This document shows, in pieces, positions 40,867-51,416 of a DNA stretch of 64,000 bases. Source of the stretch: Zhongshania aquatica (GTDB lineage Bacteria; Pseudomonadota; Gammaproteobacteria; Pseudomonadales; Spongiibacteraceae); assembly GCF_027257955.1 (NCBI RefSeq), contig NZ_JANZNQ010000007.1, positions 156,497 to 220,496 of the forward strand, written 5' to 3'. Each line of letters opens with the position of its first letter. The first letter of the stretch is position 1. The notes below the pieces were generated by a model that made no database searches, was not told the DNA's origin, and worked only from the letters and a program-made list of their open reading frames with translations. The position numbers were made by a program, and so were the translations under genes.

Positions 40867-42333
40867 ATGTTACGCATTGCCCAAGAAGCTCTCACCTTTG
40901 ATGATGTACTTCTACTCCCCGGTTACTCCGAGGTCACCGCGAAAGACGTTAGCCTTAAGACCCAGCTGACTCGCAATATCTCCTTAAATATCCCGTTGGT
41001 TTCTGCCGCGATGGATACAGTTACCGAAAGCGCGCTTGCTATTGCACTCGCGCAAGAGGGCGGTATAGGCATTATTCATAAAAGCATGACCATCGCTCAG
41101 CAGGCGCAAGAAGTGCGCGCTGTTAAAAAGCACGAAAGCGGTATTGTTAAAGACCCCATCACCATTGAGGCCAGCGCACCCCTTAGCGAATTGTTTGAGC
41201 TGCGTCGTCGCCACAAAATCTCTGGCGTGCCGGTTTTAGATAAAGGCGAGCTGGTTGGTATTGTTACTAGTCGAGACGTGCGCTTCCAAGAAGAGTTGGA
41301 TGTGCCTGTGTCGAGCATGATGACCCCCAAAGAAAAACTGGTCACTGTGAAAGAGGGCGTCGACATGGCGGTTGCCCGTGAGCTACTGCATCGTCATCGC
41401 ATCGAGAAAGTGTTGGTGGTTAATGATGATTTTAAGCTCACCGGCATGATCACTGTGAAAGACATGAACAATGCTCAGACCTATCCCTTCGCGTGTAAGG
41501 ACAGTGCTGGCCAATTGCGCGTTGGCGCATCGGTTGGCACCAGCGCCGATACTGATGACCGTGTTGCAGCCTTAGTTGCTGCAGGCGTCGATGTATTGGT
41601 GGTCGATACTGCTCACGGTCACTCAATGAACGTACTTAATCGTGTGCGTTGGATTAAAGAACGCTATCCACAGGTAGACGTGATTGGCGGCAATATCGCA
41701 ACCGGCGCTGCGGCGCTTGCCTTAATAGAGGCGGGAGCAGACGCGGTTAAGGTCGGTATCGGTCCAGGGTCAATTTGCACCACCCGTATTGTTACTGGTG
41801 TGGGTGTTCCGCAGATTAGTGCTATCGCTAATGTCGCCGAGGCATTAAAAGGCACGGGTGTCCCGCTTATTGCCGATGGCGGCATTCGTTTCTCTGGTGA
41901 TTTGTCGAAGGCTGTTGTTGCTGGCGCCAGTGCCATCATGATGGGTTCGATGTTTGCGGGTACAGAAGAAGCACCGGGCGAAGTTGAGCTATTCCAAGGT
42001 CGTACTTACAAATCCTATCGCGGTATGGGTTCACTTGGTGCCATGACTAAAACCCAGGGTTCGAGTGATCGCTATTTTCAAAGTGCCGATGACGGCGCGG
42101 AGAAACTGGTGCCCGAAGGTATTGAAGGCAGGGTTGCTTACAAAGGCCCGCTATCAGCTATCGTCCATCAGTTAATGGGTGGACTGCGCTCGGCAATGGG
42201 CTATACCGGCAGCCTCGATATGGAAGCGATGCGTACCGTTCCCGAGTTTGTCCGGGTGACGTCTGCGGGCATGAACGAGAGCCATGTTCACGACGTAAGT
42301 ATCACCAAAGAAGCGCCAAACTACCCGACCTAA
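40867..42333 (+). CDS. guaB: IMP dehydrogenase
   Basis: NAD-dependent oxidation of IMP to XMP, the committed step to GMP. TIM-barrel core interrupted by two CBS domains (about 95-205). The catalytic Cys304 is in [11 protein letters not shown]; the flap contains [10 protein letters not shown]. 488 aa, as in E. coli. No PurR-type palindrome was identified by eye upstream. Confidence 0.97.
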   Translation: MLRIAQEALTFDDVLLLPGYSEVTAKDVSLKTQLTRNISLNIPLVSAAMDTVTESALAIALAQEGGIGIIHKSMTIAQQAQEVRAVKKHESGIVKDPITIEASAPLSELFELRRRHKISGVPVLDKGELVGIVTSRDVRFQEELDVPVSSMMTPKEKLVTVKEGVDMAVARELLHRHRIEKVLVVNDDFKLTGMITVKDMNNAQTYPFACKDSAGQLRVGASVGTSADTDDRVAALVAAGVDVLVVDTAHGHSMNVLNRVRWIKERYPQVDVIGGNIATGAAALALIEAGADAVKVGIGPGSICTTRIVTGVGVPQISAIANVAEALKGTGVPLIADGGIRFSGDLSKAVVAGASAIMMGSMFAGTEEAPGEVELFQGRTYKSYRGMGSLGAMTKTQGSSDRYFQSADDGAEKLVPEGIEGRVAYKGPLSAIVHQLMGGLRSAMGYTGSLDMEAMRTVPEFVRVTSAGMNESHVHDVSITKEAPNYPT

Positions 42334-42362
42334 TGCTTAAATTTACGTCGCATTGTTAAGCA

Positions 42363-42410
42363 CAGAAACCCGCTGCAAAGTTTTTCGAACCAGCGGGTTT
42401 CTGTTTATTT
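42363..42410 (+). terminator. Strong hairpin between guaB and guaA
   Basis: A perfect 13-bp inverted repeat CAGAAACCCGCTG (42363-42375) / CAGCGGGTTTCTG (42391-42403) with a 15-nt loop, followed by TTTATTT. It would terminate or attenuate guaB transcripts before guaA. Confidence 0.75.
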
Positions 42411-42452
42411 GAATTGTCAGTAAATCCTGCTGAAATTATTGAGAGAGCTGCT

Positions 42453-44036
42453 GTGTCCATCCCTGATATTCATGCCCACCGAATTTTAATTCTCGATTTT
42501 GGTTCACAATATACCCAGCTTATCGCTCGCCGTATTCGCGAAATCGGGGTGTACTGTGAAATTCGCGCCTTTGATATTGACGATGCCGACATTGAAGAAT
42601 TTAAACCCTCTGGTTTTATTTTGGCAGGTGGTCCTGAATCGGTAACGGAAGCGGGTTCGCCACGGGCACCGCAAAAAGTATTCGAGCTTGGTGTGCCAGT
42701 TTTAGGTATTTGCTACGGTATGCAAACCATGGCCGAGCAAATGGGGGGCAAAGTAGAAGGCTCGCCGGTACACGAGTTTGGTTATGCGCAAATTAAATTA
42801 GAAACTAACAGCGCGTTGACCTTAGATATTGCCGATCACATTGACAGTACCGATGGTAAAACACTATTAGACGTGTGGATGAGTCATGGCGATAAAGTGA
42901 TTCGTCTGCCCGAAGGTTTTGAGGTATTGGCTTCAACGCCGTCTTGCCCAATTGCTGCGATGCAGTGCGAAGCGAAGAAGTTTTACGGCGTACAATTCCA
43001 TCCAGAAGTTACCCACACTCTGCAAGGGCAGCGTATTTTCGAACACTTCGTACTAAAGCTATGTGGCTGCGAGGCGCTGTGGACGCCAGCCAATATTGTT
43101 GAAGACGCCATTGAAAAAGTACGTGCTCAAGTTGGTGATCAAAAGGTGTTGCTGGGTTTGTCTGGTGGCGTAGACAGCTCTGTGGTTGCCGCCTTGCTGC
43201 ATAAAGCGATAGGCACCCAGCTGACTTGCGTATTTGTTGATAACGGCCTGTTGCGTAAAAATGAAGGTGATCAGGTCATGGACATGTTCGCTAAGAATAT
43301 GGGTGTAAAAGTTATTCGTGCCGATGCCGAACACGCCTTTTTGAGTCAGCTTGCCGGGGAGTCAGACCCAGAGAAAAAACGCAAAATAATAGGCAATACG
43401 TTCATCACAATATTCGATGAAGAAGCCACTAAACTTAAAGACGTTAACTTTCTTGCGCAGGGCACCATCTACCCAGACGTCATTGAATCTGCAGCATCAA
43501 AAACCGGCAAAGCCCACGTTATTAAATCCCACCATAACGTGGGCGGATTGCCAGACGATATGGCAATGGATTTAGTAGAACCGTTGCGCGAACTCTTTAA
43601 AGACGAAGTGCGTCGCATTGGTTTAGAGTTAGGTTTGCCCTACGACATGGTATATCGCCATCCATTCCCAGGCCCGGGCTTAGGTGTGCGAATTTTGGGC
43701 GAAGTTAAAAAAGAATATGCCGATATTCTGCGCGAAGCGGACGCCATCTTTTTGGAAGAATTGCACCGCGCCGATTGGTATCACAAAACTAGCCAAGCGT
43801 TCGCCGTGTTTTTACCGGTCAAATCTGTCGGTGTAGTAGGGGACGCACGTCGTTACGAATACGTGATCGCTTTACGTGCAGTAGAGACCATCGATTTCAT
43901 GACCGCGCGCTGGGCGCACTTGCCTTACGAGCTATTAGAAACCGTATCTAACCGTATTATTAATGAGATAAAACAAGTGTCACGGGTTGCCTATGACGTG
44001 AGTAGCAAGCCGCCTGCGACAATTGAGTGGGAGTAG
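42453..44036 (+). CDS. guaA: GMP synthase (glutamine-hydrolysing)
   Basis: Aminates XMP to GMP. Class I amidotransferase domain with the Cys87 nucleophile (GICYGM) and H183/E185; ATP-pyrophosphatase P-loop SGGVDSS (237-243); C-terminal dimerisation domain ending TIEWE. The open frame starts at TTG 42414, but GTG 42453 preceded by GAGAGAG aligns with the E. coli N-terminus and gives 527 aa. Confidence 0.96.
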   Translation: MSIPDIHAHRILILDFGSQYTQLIARRIREIGVYCEIRAFDIDDADIEEFKPSGFILAGGPESVTEAGSPRAPQKVFELGVPVLGICYGMQTMAEQMGGKVEGSPVHEFGYAQIKLETNSALTLDIADHIDSTDGKTLLDVWMSHGDKVIRLPEGFEVLASTPSCPIAAMQCEAKKFYGVQFHPEVTHTLQGQRIFEHFVLKLCGCEALWTPANIVEDAIEKVRAQVGDQKVLLGLSGGVDSSVVAALLHKAIGTQLTCVFVDNGLLRKNEGDQVMDMFAKNMGVKVIRADAEHAFLSQLAGESDPEKKRKIIGNTFITIFDEEATKLKDVNFLAQGTIYPDVIESAASKTGKAHVIKSHHNVGGLPDDMAMDLVEPLRELFKDEVRRIGLELGLPYDMVYRHPFPGPGLGVRILGEVKKEYADILREADAIFLEELHRADWYHKTSQAFAVFLPVKSVGVVGDARRYEYVIALRAVETIDFMTARWAHLPYELLETVSNRIINEIKQVSRVAYDVSSKPPATIEWE

Positions 44037-44112
44037 TCGGTGTTCTTAGCTTGTTGATATATAAGAAAAATAAATATAATTGACAAGTTGTTCTGCATTA
44101 TCAATATTATTT

Positions 44113-44192
44113 TTCATGGTATTGCCTAAGACCTAGTTAAGGTCAAGCTTCAATACCATGAATAGTATATTCAATGGCCCATGGTATTGGAA
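44113..44192. repeat. CAATACCATG inverted and direct repeats with stem-loop
   Basis: TTCATGGTATTG (about 44113-44124) and CAATACCATGAA (about 44151-44162) are perfect 12-bp inverted repeats. They enclose a nested GACCT-AGTTA-AGGTC stem. A third copy, CCATGGTATTGG, follows near 44180, and a degenerate CATGGTGTTGG near 44250. This occupies most of the 352-bp gap after guaA; no gene is seen in it. Confidence 0.7.
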
Positions 44193-44350
44193 ATATATAG
44201 TTTATTGATTTTAAAGAGCTTTTATATAGATTAAGGGCTTTGTAAAATCATGGTGTTGGGCTAACAAATAAACAGGCGGTGTTATGTGCGCTGAAAAGGT
44301 AAGTAATACTTAGGTTGAATTCTAACTCGTTATAAGAGGATTCATGCGAT

Positions 44351-44379
44351 CCCTCACCCGCAAACTAGGCGGGTGAGGG
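44351..44379 (-). terminator. Hairpin after the phosphate porin gene
   Basis: CCCTCACCCGC / GCGGGTGAGGG, an 11-bp perfect stem with a 7-nt loop, ten bases past the porin stop on the minus strand. No T-run follows, so termination efficiency is uncertain. Confidence 0.55.
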
Positions 44380-44388
44380 GGCTTAATA

Positions 44389-45846
44389 TTACAGTGACAA
44401 TTGCGTGCGAATTGATATCACATCTATGTTGTCGGGCTCACCACCGCCGATTTGTATTACGGGGCTAGACTCAACATCGTAAGAGCGACTATAGCCCATT
44501 AAAACGCGTAGATTGTCGTTCAGATACCAATTTAGGTTTAGGCTCAAACGCTTCTGGCTACCACCCTGAATGTCTTCGTCGCCAAGATCCAGCTCGTCCA
44601 TTCGCAGCGCTAGTTCCCAAGCGCCCCAGTTATTTTGGGAAGGGTTAAAGTTGTTGCGCGCTTTTAATTTTTTAAACTCGCCATCAGATCCTTTGTAGGT
44701 GCGTGCTTCGCCAGTTAATGACCAACCAAATTGGAGGTAGTGAGCGTCGAAGCTCAGGTCGCTTCCTCCGTCTCGTGATATGTCAGCTTGGCCAAACTCG
44801 GCTTGTGCTGAGAAACGTCCTAGCATGGCTGCGAGTTCAAATCCTGACAGCTGAATTTCGTCGAAGCCGGCAATGCTGCCAGTATCTGTTAGATAGAAGT
44901 CCGACATATTGGTTGTTTCATAGCGTAGACGCGGTGTTTTACTGTTGCTCAAGCTGTTGTTGTCATTGGCTTTGCGCATACCGAGGTTGGCGCCAATATG
45001 TAGTAATTTACCTGCTTCGTTGATGGGGGCGAAAGTGCCGCGCATGGCCACGCCGCCGCCTTCATCAGCGCCGTTGCCGCTTGATGAGATCGCATCGCCA
45101 TAAATACCGCCTTGCAAAGACCAGTTCTCGCCCATTGTTTTGGCATTCAAGCCGATAGCACGATCAAAGTGAGGTAGTGTTAAGCCGGTAAGCAAGGAAC
45201 GCTCATTGAACATAATATCGTTTGAGCTTTCCTGAACTTCCATGCTCAACGCGTGCTTCTGGTTACCAACCGTAAACTCCAAATTTGGGGTGGCGTGATA
45301 GACCACAAAAACGTCTTTCATCGAGACACTATTTCCGCCCCAATCGCCTTCAATCACATATCCGAAATCTCGGTTGAACGTGCCTTTTAACGCAAGGCGA
45401 GCCCGTCGAATCTCTGTGCCAGAAACGGCTTCAACTGGGTCGCCATTACTGCGTTTTTGCAGGTCATCATTGCTGTGAATGCTAGCGTCAGCTTGGATAC
45501 GACCACCTAGGTTCATGCTGAAGTCACCGTTTCCCGATTTGACCACCAAGCCTTTTTTACCAACCTCTAGCTGGCTTTGGGCTTTTTGCTGTTCTTCCAG
45601 CTTGGTAATACGTTTCTGGCTCTCTTCTGAAACAGCTTCGAAGGTGCCTAGCTTTATGCGGTTAGGCCCAGGCTCGGTGAATACCTGCTTGGTATTGCTG
45701 TCCATATAGAGGTTGAAAGAGGTTTGCGGAGCCGCAAACGCCGTAGAACTGATGGCTAAAAGACCCACAGTCGCTAGTAGCTTAGAAAAACCTTGGCCGT
45801 GTGTTGATTCTGGTTTAGGTACAAACTTAGATATCAGATTTGTCAT
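44389..45846 (-). CDS. OprO/OprP-like phosphate-selective porin
   Basis: A 485-aa outer-membrane porin. The signal peptide (about KLLATVGLLAISSTAFA) precedes a short coiled-coil (residues about 75-95, EESQKRITKLEEQQKAQ) typical of the OprO/P-type porins. The barrel follows, with NLGGRIQADASIH, GTEIRRARLALKGTFNRDFGYVIEGDWG and a C-terminal RTQLSL. These trimeric porins take up phosphate or polyphosphate under starvation. The ATG at 45846 is preceded by GAGGA; an upstream TTG (45861) is less likely. A multi-half-site PhoB array at 45932-45979 supports Pho regulation. Confidence 0.88.
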   Translation of the reverse strand: MTNLISKFVPKPESTHGQGFSKLLATVGLLAISSTAFAAPQTSFNLYMDSNTKQVFTEPGPNRIKLGTFEAVSEESQKRITKLEEQQKAQSQLEVGKKGLVVKSGNGDFSMNLGGRIQADASIHSNDDLQKRSNGDPVEAVSGTEIRRARLALKGTFNRDFGYVIEGDWGGNSVSMKDVFVVYHATPNLEFTVGNQKHALSMEVQESSNDIMFNERSLLTGLTLPHFDRAIGLNAKTMGENWSLQGGIYGDAISSSGNGADEGGGVAMRGTFAPINEAGKLLHIGANLGMRKANDNNSLSNSKTPRLRYETTNMSDFYLTDTGSIAGFDEIQLSGFELAAMLGRFSAQAEFGQADISRDGGSDLSFDAHYLQFGWSLTGEARTYKGSDGEFKKLKARNNFNPSQNNWGAWELALRMDELDLGDEDIQGGSQKRLSLNLNWYLNDNLRVLMGYSRSYDVESSPVIQIGGGEPDNIDVISIRTQLSL

Positions 45847-45931
45847 TGCGTCCTCGTTCAACGGTTCGTTGCGTAAGCGGATATCTTAGGTAAGGGTATC
45901 CTTGGATTGGACGCAAGTTTGCTACATAAAT

Positions 45932-45979
45932 ATGACATTAATGTGACAGAGTGACTTTAAGATGACAAAAATGTGTCAA
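45932..45979 (-). promoter_or_regulatory. PhoB-box array upstream of phosphate porin
   Basis: On the minus strand five PhoB-like heptamers are seen: TTGACAC, TTGTCAT and AAGTCAC at exact 11-bp steps, then CTGTCAC and ATGTCAT, also 11 bp apart. The pair CTGTCAC-ATTA-ATGTCAT is close to the E. coli Pho box (7-4-7). The array is 86-133 bp upstream of the start. Confidence 0.82.
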
Positions 45980-46196
45980 TTAGATGTCATTTTTAAGTCT
46001 AATACGCCGCTTGATATGGTTTTGGTGGGTTGCTGTCCTAAATAGTAACCAAAGAGACTGGGTGATAAGTGTGCGATTGTACGGCAGGTAAATGGATATC
46101 TACGCTGGTATTTGATGTATTGAGTTTGACAGAATAGGTGTATTTTAAATCACTGCTAAGTAGCCCAAATTTCCAGCGAATATTAGGTATTTCGAC

Positions 46197-46394
46197 ATGA
46201 TATTGATCATGAAAACCGAATTTGAAAACCTTCAAAAGAACTGTGCCCATTCATTTGAAACGGATACCAATACCGATAAACAGGTGGTAAAGGTATATCG
46301 TGACGATGCTTTGATTGCTAAGAAGATAAAGATTAAAAAATCGATTCGGTATTTTGGTGTGCAGGGTTACAAGGCGTTTTTGAGCCTGTCTTAA
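46197..46394 (+). CDS. Small hypothetical protein
   Basis: A 65-aa basic protein with a central DKQVVKVYRDDALIAKKIKIKKSIRYFG-like stretch rich in Lys and short beta-type segments. It has no signal peptide or membrane helix, and I recognise no family. The ATG at 46209 is an equally possible start; no clear RBS is seen for either. It lies alone between the phosphate porin's Pho box and mltF. Composition is plausible for a real small protein but non-coding is not excluded. Confidence 0.4.
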   Translation: MILIMKTEFENLQKNCAHSFETDTNTDKQVVKVYRDDALIAKKIKIKKSIRYFGVQGYKAFLSLS

Positions 46395-46481
46395 CCACGT
46401 ACCATTTCACCTATTTGGAGTCGAGACTCCCTCGTCGACTATAGAGTATAGGTACCTGCTCTAGGGCGACACAGGGGGTTT

Positions 46482-47837
46482 TTAGTTGCCATATTCTTTA
46501 ATAATGTCCTCATAGTTTCGAATACGTTGTACATAGCGCACTGGCTCTAAGCCCCGCGCGTAGCCATATTTAAGGTCTTTGTAAAACCGCTTATCCGAAA
46601 GCAGGGGGAGAACGTCTCTTAGGTCGGCCCATTTATAGGGATCTTTGCCCAGTTTACGGGCTAAAGATTGCGCGTCATGCATATGCGCACGACCGATGTT
46701 GTACGCCGCTAAGGCCATGTAAGTTCGGTCTGGCTCCGGAATTTTTTTGTCGAATTTTTCTCTCATTTGATTAAGGTATAGGGCGCCAGCAGGGATCGCT
46801 TCTTTTGGGTTTAAGCGGTCTTTAACACCTAGAGATTTAGCTGTATTTTGAGTCAGCATCATTATGCCTCTGACTCCAGACGGGCTTTTTGCCGAGGCAT
46901 CCCAGTGCGACTCTTGGTAAGCCTGAGCAGCCATCAGGGATTCATCCAAATTGTGTTTTTTTGCCGCTTTGGCAAAGATCGACTCGTATTTGGGCAGACG
47001 ATCCTCAATTCGGGTAATCAGCGTGCGAATATCGACGAAATCAAATTGTTGTATGAAACTATAATAGCGGTTGTGAACAAGCTGTGAGGTAGCCTTAGCA
47101 GATGCACTTTTTAACCAGCGATCTACTTCAGATTTAAGTGATTTACCATCGGCAGGCATTACCCATGCTTGCGACTTCGGTTTACTTAGGTCGAACATAA
47201 CAGTCAGTTCTGGCATAAAGCGTCGATTTACATCGACAATAGTTGAGTCTGCCACGGTGCAATCAATTTTACTGTCCCACACCTTTTGCAGTAAGGCTTC
47301 GGTGCCGGTTTGGGTATTACTTTTCCAACTGATATCTGGGTTCTTAGATTTTAGCGTTTGTAGGGTTTCTTCGTAGCTGCTGCCGGCGACAATCTCTAAG
47401 GAAATGCTTTGTAGTTGATCAATTGACTTAGCGACATTGCCACCGCGCCGACAAACTAGCTGCTCGGTAACGCTTTCAGTTTGACTGGAAAAGAGAAAGC
47501 GTTTTTGTCGTTGATCAGTAATAGTAAGTCCAGACGCCGCCATATCAGCTTTTCCGGCTTCTAGGGCTTGCAGCGTGTCATTGACCGTTTCTTCGAGCAC
47601 AACGGTCAGCTTAACCCCAAGATGGTCGGCAAAGGCTTCAGCCATCTGGTACTCAGGCCCAGCCGGATGATTATCTTTATCTAAGTAGTAAATTGTAGGG
47701 GCGTTGCGCATCAGAACCCTCAGTTCGCCTGAGGCTTTGATATCAGTCACTGCGCGGACTTTGGCAGACACGCTATCCTTACCGCATGCTGCCAATATCA
47801 TGCATGCCAAGCTAGTGATAATGAGTTTATTATTCAT
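46482..47837 (-). CDS. mltF: Membrane-bound lytic murein transglycosylase MltF
   Basis: A 451-aa lipoprotein: signal peptide with lipobox LAAC (Cys18). A periplasmic solute-binding-protein-type regulatory domain follows (about 35-270), then a C-terminal SLT (lysozyme-like) domain with catalytic Glu309 in AQAYQESHWD, GVRGIMMLT and ALAAYNIGRAHM. It cleaves peptidoglycan glycan strands to 1,6-anhydro products at the outer membrane inner face. The RBS AAAGG precedes the ATG. In Pseudomonas mltF sits by purL, which is not in this window. Confidence 0.94.
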   Translation of the reverse strand: MNNKLIITSLACMILAACGKDSVSAKVRAVTDIKASGELRVLMRNAPTIYYLDKDNHPAGPEYQMAEAFADHLGVKLTVVLEETVNDTLQALEAGKADMAASGLTITDQRQKRFLFSSQTESVTEQLVCRRGGNVAKSIDQLQSISLEIVAGSSYEETLQTLKSKNPDISWKSNTQTGTEALLQKVWDSKIDCTVADSTIVDVNRRFMPELTVMFDLSKPKSQAWVMPADGKSLKSEVDRWLKSASAKATSQLVHNRYYSFIQQFDFVDIRTLITRIEDRLPKYESIFAKAAKKHNLDESLMAAQAYQESHWDASAKSPSGVRGIMMLTQNTAKSLGVKDRLNPKEAIPAGALYLNQMREKFDKKIPEPDRTYMALAAYNIGRAHMHDAQSLARKLGKDPYKWADLRDVLPLLSDKRFYKDLKYGYARGLEPVRYVQRIRNYEDIIKEYGN

Positions 47838-48011
47838 AATTAAGCCTTTTCAGTTACTTACTAAAGGGTACGGCAAATTTCCCCGTTCCGATTCCACCCC
47901 CATTGAAACATGAACTATTTATGGCCCTTCATTATCTGTTCTGCATTTGGTCGTTTGTGTCGTCTAATTTATTCCGTTAGAAATATTGGGCATTGCCCCT
48001 GCGTCATCACT

Positions 48012-51000
48012 TTACTCGTCGGTAAGTGTTTTCTCTTTTGATCTGATCCACACGTCCCGCTGCGGAAATGGAATCTCTATTCCGTGTTGTCTCAATGTTG
48101 CTTCTATCTCTACGTGGATTTCATGAATTAAGGGCATGATATCTAACATACTCGGTACAAACACCCGCAGTTCAAAGTCGAGGCTACTGTCCCCAAACCC
48201 GACAAAAAATACGGACGGCGGGGGATCTCTGGTGATCCGACGGTTTACCTCAATGACTTTAGATAGCAATTTATGTACGGCTAGAACATCTGAGCCGTAG
48301 GCAACACCCACTTTGATGATCTGCCTGGTAATAGAATCACTTAAGGTCCAGTTTGTGAGCTGCTCAGTAATAAAGGTTTTGTTCGGAATTATCTGTTCCT
48401 TGCGATCCCAGTCAGTGAGGGTTGTCGCGCGAATACGAATACGGGTGACGGTGCCAGTGTGGGTGCCTACGGTAACGGTATCTCCCACCCTAATGGGGCG
48501 TTCGAATAAAATCAGCAGGCCAGATACAAAGTTGGCCACAATTTCCTGCAGACCGAAGCCAAGGCCGACACCGAGGGCGGCTATTAGCCACTGAAGTTTT
48601 GACCATTGAGCACCGATGATATTGAGGGAAACGATGATTCCTACCATGACTATAATGTACTTCACCACGGTGGTGATCGCGTAACTGCTTCCTGCTGCAA
48701 GCTGCATTTTACGAAGGATCGAGATTTCCAAGATACCGGGTAAGTTTTTGGCGCCCAAGTAGGTCAATGTCATCATGATGATAGCAATCATCCCGTCAGT
48801 CAGAGTGATTGCCTGATCTCCCATGGCAGGGTTGGTGCCCGCAACATGCCAAAGTTCAACATTATTGAGTACGCTAAGTGCCGGTAGTATTTCGGCCCAT
48901 AAGTCCCATACTAGGACGATAGCAGCAACGCCAGTTAACAAACCCAAAAATCCTCTGGTTTGTTGGCTAATTGTGTTCATATCGTACTCAGTCGGTCCAA
49001 TGTCTTCAGGTATTCCTTCGCCCGCGTTTTCCGCTGCCTGCCGATTTGCGCTTTGTGTTTGCTCGGCTTTGCGCTTAATACGAAGCCGTTCGAGTGTCAT
49101 ACGCCGTTCAATTACTGAGAATACTCGTAAAGTGAGGGAATAAAATATGAACAGTACAGCGAGTAAACAGGCAGTAACAAATAGCTTGTTTTGAATAGTG
49201 AGTGCCGAAAAGTGATAGCCGTACCAAGATAGCCCTAGAAGTATTAAAGGAATACTGACAGCGAAACCATGAATTATATATTTAAAGCTGATTTGTCGAC
49301 GAGAAATATGGTTTCGCAAAAGAAAAAGTTGCCATAAAACGCGATGCAATACATAAGCCAAGGCCAGTGACGAGATACCGAAAAGTAGACGGCTAATAAT
49401 GGTATCGCCATCTGTTGCGTGTTCTGAAATCGGTATAAAGAGTGTTACAAAAACCAGTGTTAAGGTAAGCCAGTTTAAATTTTTCCTGGTGACGTCCAGT
49501 ATGTCGAGACGCCATTTAAAGTGGAGTTCGGCAACACCATTTTTCCTGCATACTTCTCGAAAAATATTAAGTAATAGCCAAAGTCCAGCTGCATTCTTCA
49601 GTCCTTCGTGAATTTGCTGGGTAACTGCGCCGCCGTCGGCAGTTAAGTTTGCTAGAAATGCCAGAACTAGTGGGCCAGGCGCCGCGAGTACGAGTGACAC
49701 TAGCAAGGCGGCGGCGGTATGAGAAAATCGATCTCGATTTACGTTGCCGACGTTTTTGGCTAAGGCTTTTATCAGTCTAAGTAATCGCTGTTTGAAAAAA
49801 ATGATAAGTCCAGGTATGAGCAGTAAAAAAAATTGCCATTTATTATTCCACTGCTCACCATTCCACATTGCGCTTGGCTGCCACCGCGGTAATTTGCCAG
49901 ACCAGGGATCCTTCTGCGTCATGGCCTGTTGTACTTGAAGCCATAGTGGTGTCGTGCTGGGTATCCACAAAAGACGACTATTGAGCAGTTCAATGTATTC
50001 AGCAGTCTTTGTATTCAACGTGATATTTTCACTGCGCGTAGTCATTATCGCTTCAACGTATCGACGATAGATTTTGATGCCGTCCTGAAGCAGCTTAGTT
50101 TTTACTTCGCGCAAGTTGTCTAGCGGTGACTCATAATCAGTGAGGTCTGTTTTGGTCATTAAATATTGCTGATCTTCCAGACGAAGCTTGGTTAGTTGGG
50201 CGCGGGCGAGCTCTTCATCTAACTCTTTGGGTTTTAGTGTTAGGGAGGCGCGTTGAAAAAACTGTTGGCGCTGCGCTAATAAATCAACGCCTAATGAAGA
50301 AAGACGGTCGGCGCCCGTAATAGCAAGTTGTTGTGACATACTGTTGGAGTAGCGTTCAACGTAAGCCCGTTCATCACGCAATACAGCGAGTTTGTTCAAT
50401 AATTCATCTGTACGTGCGGTAACGTTGGCGATATCTGTTGCGAGCTCAGCATTGTCTTTGGCAGTGGCCTTAACATTCTCGTTCGCATTTTCCAGTTGAA
50501 TAAGACGCTGCTGGGCTTCTTTGGCGACGGCCTCTGCTTGATTTCGGCGGGAGCTGCTAACGGCGTCTTGTAATTTCCCGATTGCTTGATTTGATATATT
50601 GATTTTGCGCACGATCAAATGTTGCTGCAGATCAAGAATTTCAAGTCTTGAATCTCTGGAAATAAGCCGTTGTTGCAATAATTCAACCTGCGCATTCGCA
50701 GCACGGCTTTCGCTTAAGTTGAATGCTCTGCGTGCTTTGGCAAGTTCTGTTGTGTCACTTTCTGGTGTCTCGGCCAATTGAGCTTCGGCGGCAGACTGTT
50801 TCTGTAAGGCCGCTTCAATCAGTGGCGATACATCTTGCTGCGCGCTCAAAATCTGAGCATTTATGTCGGTTTCTTCGCTGTGTAGTTCTAATAATGTTGT
50901 CTGCTGATTGAGTAAGTGTTTTTCCAGAAGTTCTAGCTTGCCACTCATGTCAAGCTTTAGGGGAGCTTGGTCCAGTTCTCGCTGCAAGCCTGCGACGCGT

Positions 51001-51416
51001 GAGGGGGCGCTTGCTACTTGTTCTATATACCGCTGGGCCTGATTGCGGTCGTCGTTCGCGAGAGTCAGATTCTCAATCGTTTTCTGATAGAGCTGAACGA
51101 TTAGATCACGTTGGTCTGCGCTGAGTTTGTCAGAGGACTGAGCGGCATTCAGTCTAAATTGGATGTCATTGATACTTTGTAATTTGATGTCCGAGTCAGC
51201 GTAAGCCGCGCTGGCGAGGCTACTCAGTAATACGCAAATTATGCCTAGTGTGCTCAATAGATGCGGGCGCGACTGATGAGTCAGTTGAATTGACGTGTTA
51301 TCTCCATTGGTGATCATTTTGCTTAATTTAGCTACGGTCGTGACATCGAAATACGTCTTTCTGAAAAGTAGGAGCGGGTGTTTAGATATTCGATAATTTA
51401 GCAGTCGAGATAACAT
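48012..51416 (-). CDS. MscK/KefA-type mechanosensitive channel
   Basis: A 1134-aa protein: a signal-peptide-like segment (about 52-73), then a long periplasmic coiled-coil region (about 75-520, very rich in Gln, Leu and Ala). It is followed by multiple transmembrane helices (about 530-960) and a C-terminal MscS domain. The pore helix and beta domain are recognisable from GLGFGLQEIVANFVSGLLILFERPIRVGDTV at about residue 950. This is the MscK/KefA or MscM class that opens under membrane tension to release solutes. The start at 51416 has AAGG at good spacing; ATG 51317 directly before the signal segment is the alternative. Confidence 0.92.
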   Translation of the reverse strand: MLSRLLNYRISKHPLLLFRKTYFDVTTVAKLSKMITNGDNTSIQLTHQSRPHLLSTLGIICVLLSSLASAAYADSDIKLQSINDIQFRLNAAQSSDKLSADQRDLIVQLYQKTIENLTLANDDRNQAQRYIEQVASAPSRVAGLQRELDQAPLKLDMSGKLELLEKHLLNQQTTLLELHSEETDINAQILSAQQDVSPLIEAALQKQSAAEAQLAETPESDTTELAKARRAFNLSESRAANAQVELLQQRLISRDSRLEILDLQQHLIVRKINISNQAIGKLQDAVSSSRRNQAEAVAKEAQQRLIQLENANENVKATAKDNAELATDIANVTARTDELLNKLAVLRDERAYVERYSNSMSQQLAITGADRLSSLGVDLLAQRQQFFQRASLTLKPKELDEELARAQLTKLRLEDQQYLMTKTDLTDYESPLDNLREVKTKLLQDGIKIYRRYVEAIMTTRSENITLNTKTAEYIELLNSRLLWIPSTTPLWLQVQQAMTQKDPWSGKLPRWQPSAMWNGEQWNNKWQFFLLLIPGLIIFFKQRLLRLIKALAKNVGNVNRDRFSHTAAALLVSLVLAAPGPLVLAFLANLTADGGAVTQQIHEGLKNAAGLWLLLNIFREVCRKNGVAELHFKWRLDILDVTRKNLNWLTLTLVFVTLFIPISEHATDGDTIISRLLFGISSLALAYVLHRVLWQLFLLRNHISRRQISFKYIIHGFAVSIPLILLGLSWYGYHFSALTIQNKLFVTACLLAVLFIFYSLTLRVFSVIERRMTLERLRIKRKAEQTQSANRQAAENAGEGIPEDIGPTEYDMNTISQQTRGFLGLLTGVAAIVLVWDLWAEILPALSVLNNVELWHVAGTNPAMGDQAITLTDGMIAIIMMTLTYLGAKNLPGILEISILRKMQLAAGSSYAITTVVKYIIVMVGIIVSLNIIGAQWSKLQWLIAALGVGLGFGLQEIVANFVSGLLILFERPIRVGDTVTVGTHTGTVTRIRIRATTLTDWDRKEQIIPNKTFITEQLTNWTLSDSITRQIIKVGVAYGSDVLAVHKLLSKVIEVNRRITRDPPPSVFFVGFGDSSLDFELRVFVPSMLDIMPLIHEIHVEIEATLRQHGIEIPFPQRDVWIRSKEKTLTDE

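Noticed and set aside
46038..46250. Minus-strand 70-codon frame
   Set aside because: Overlaps the more plausible plus-strand small gene and has no RBS or recognisable features.
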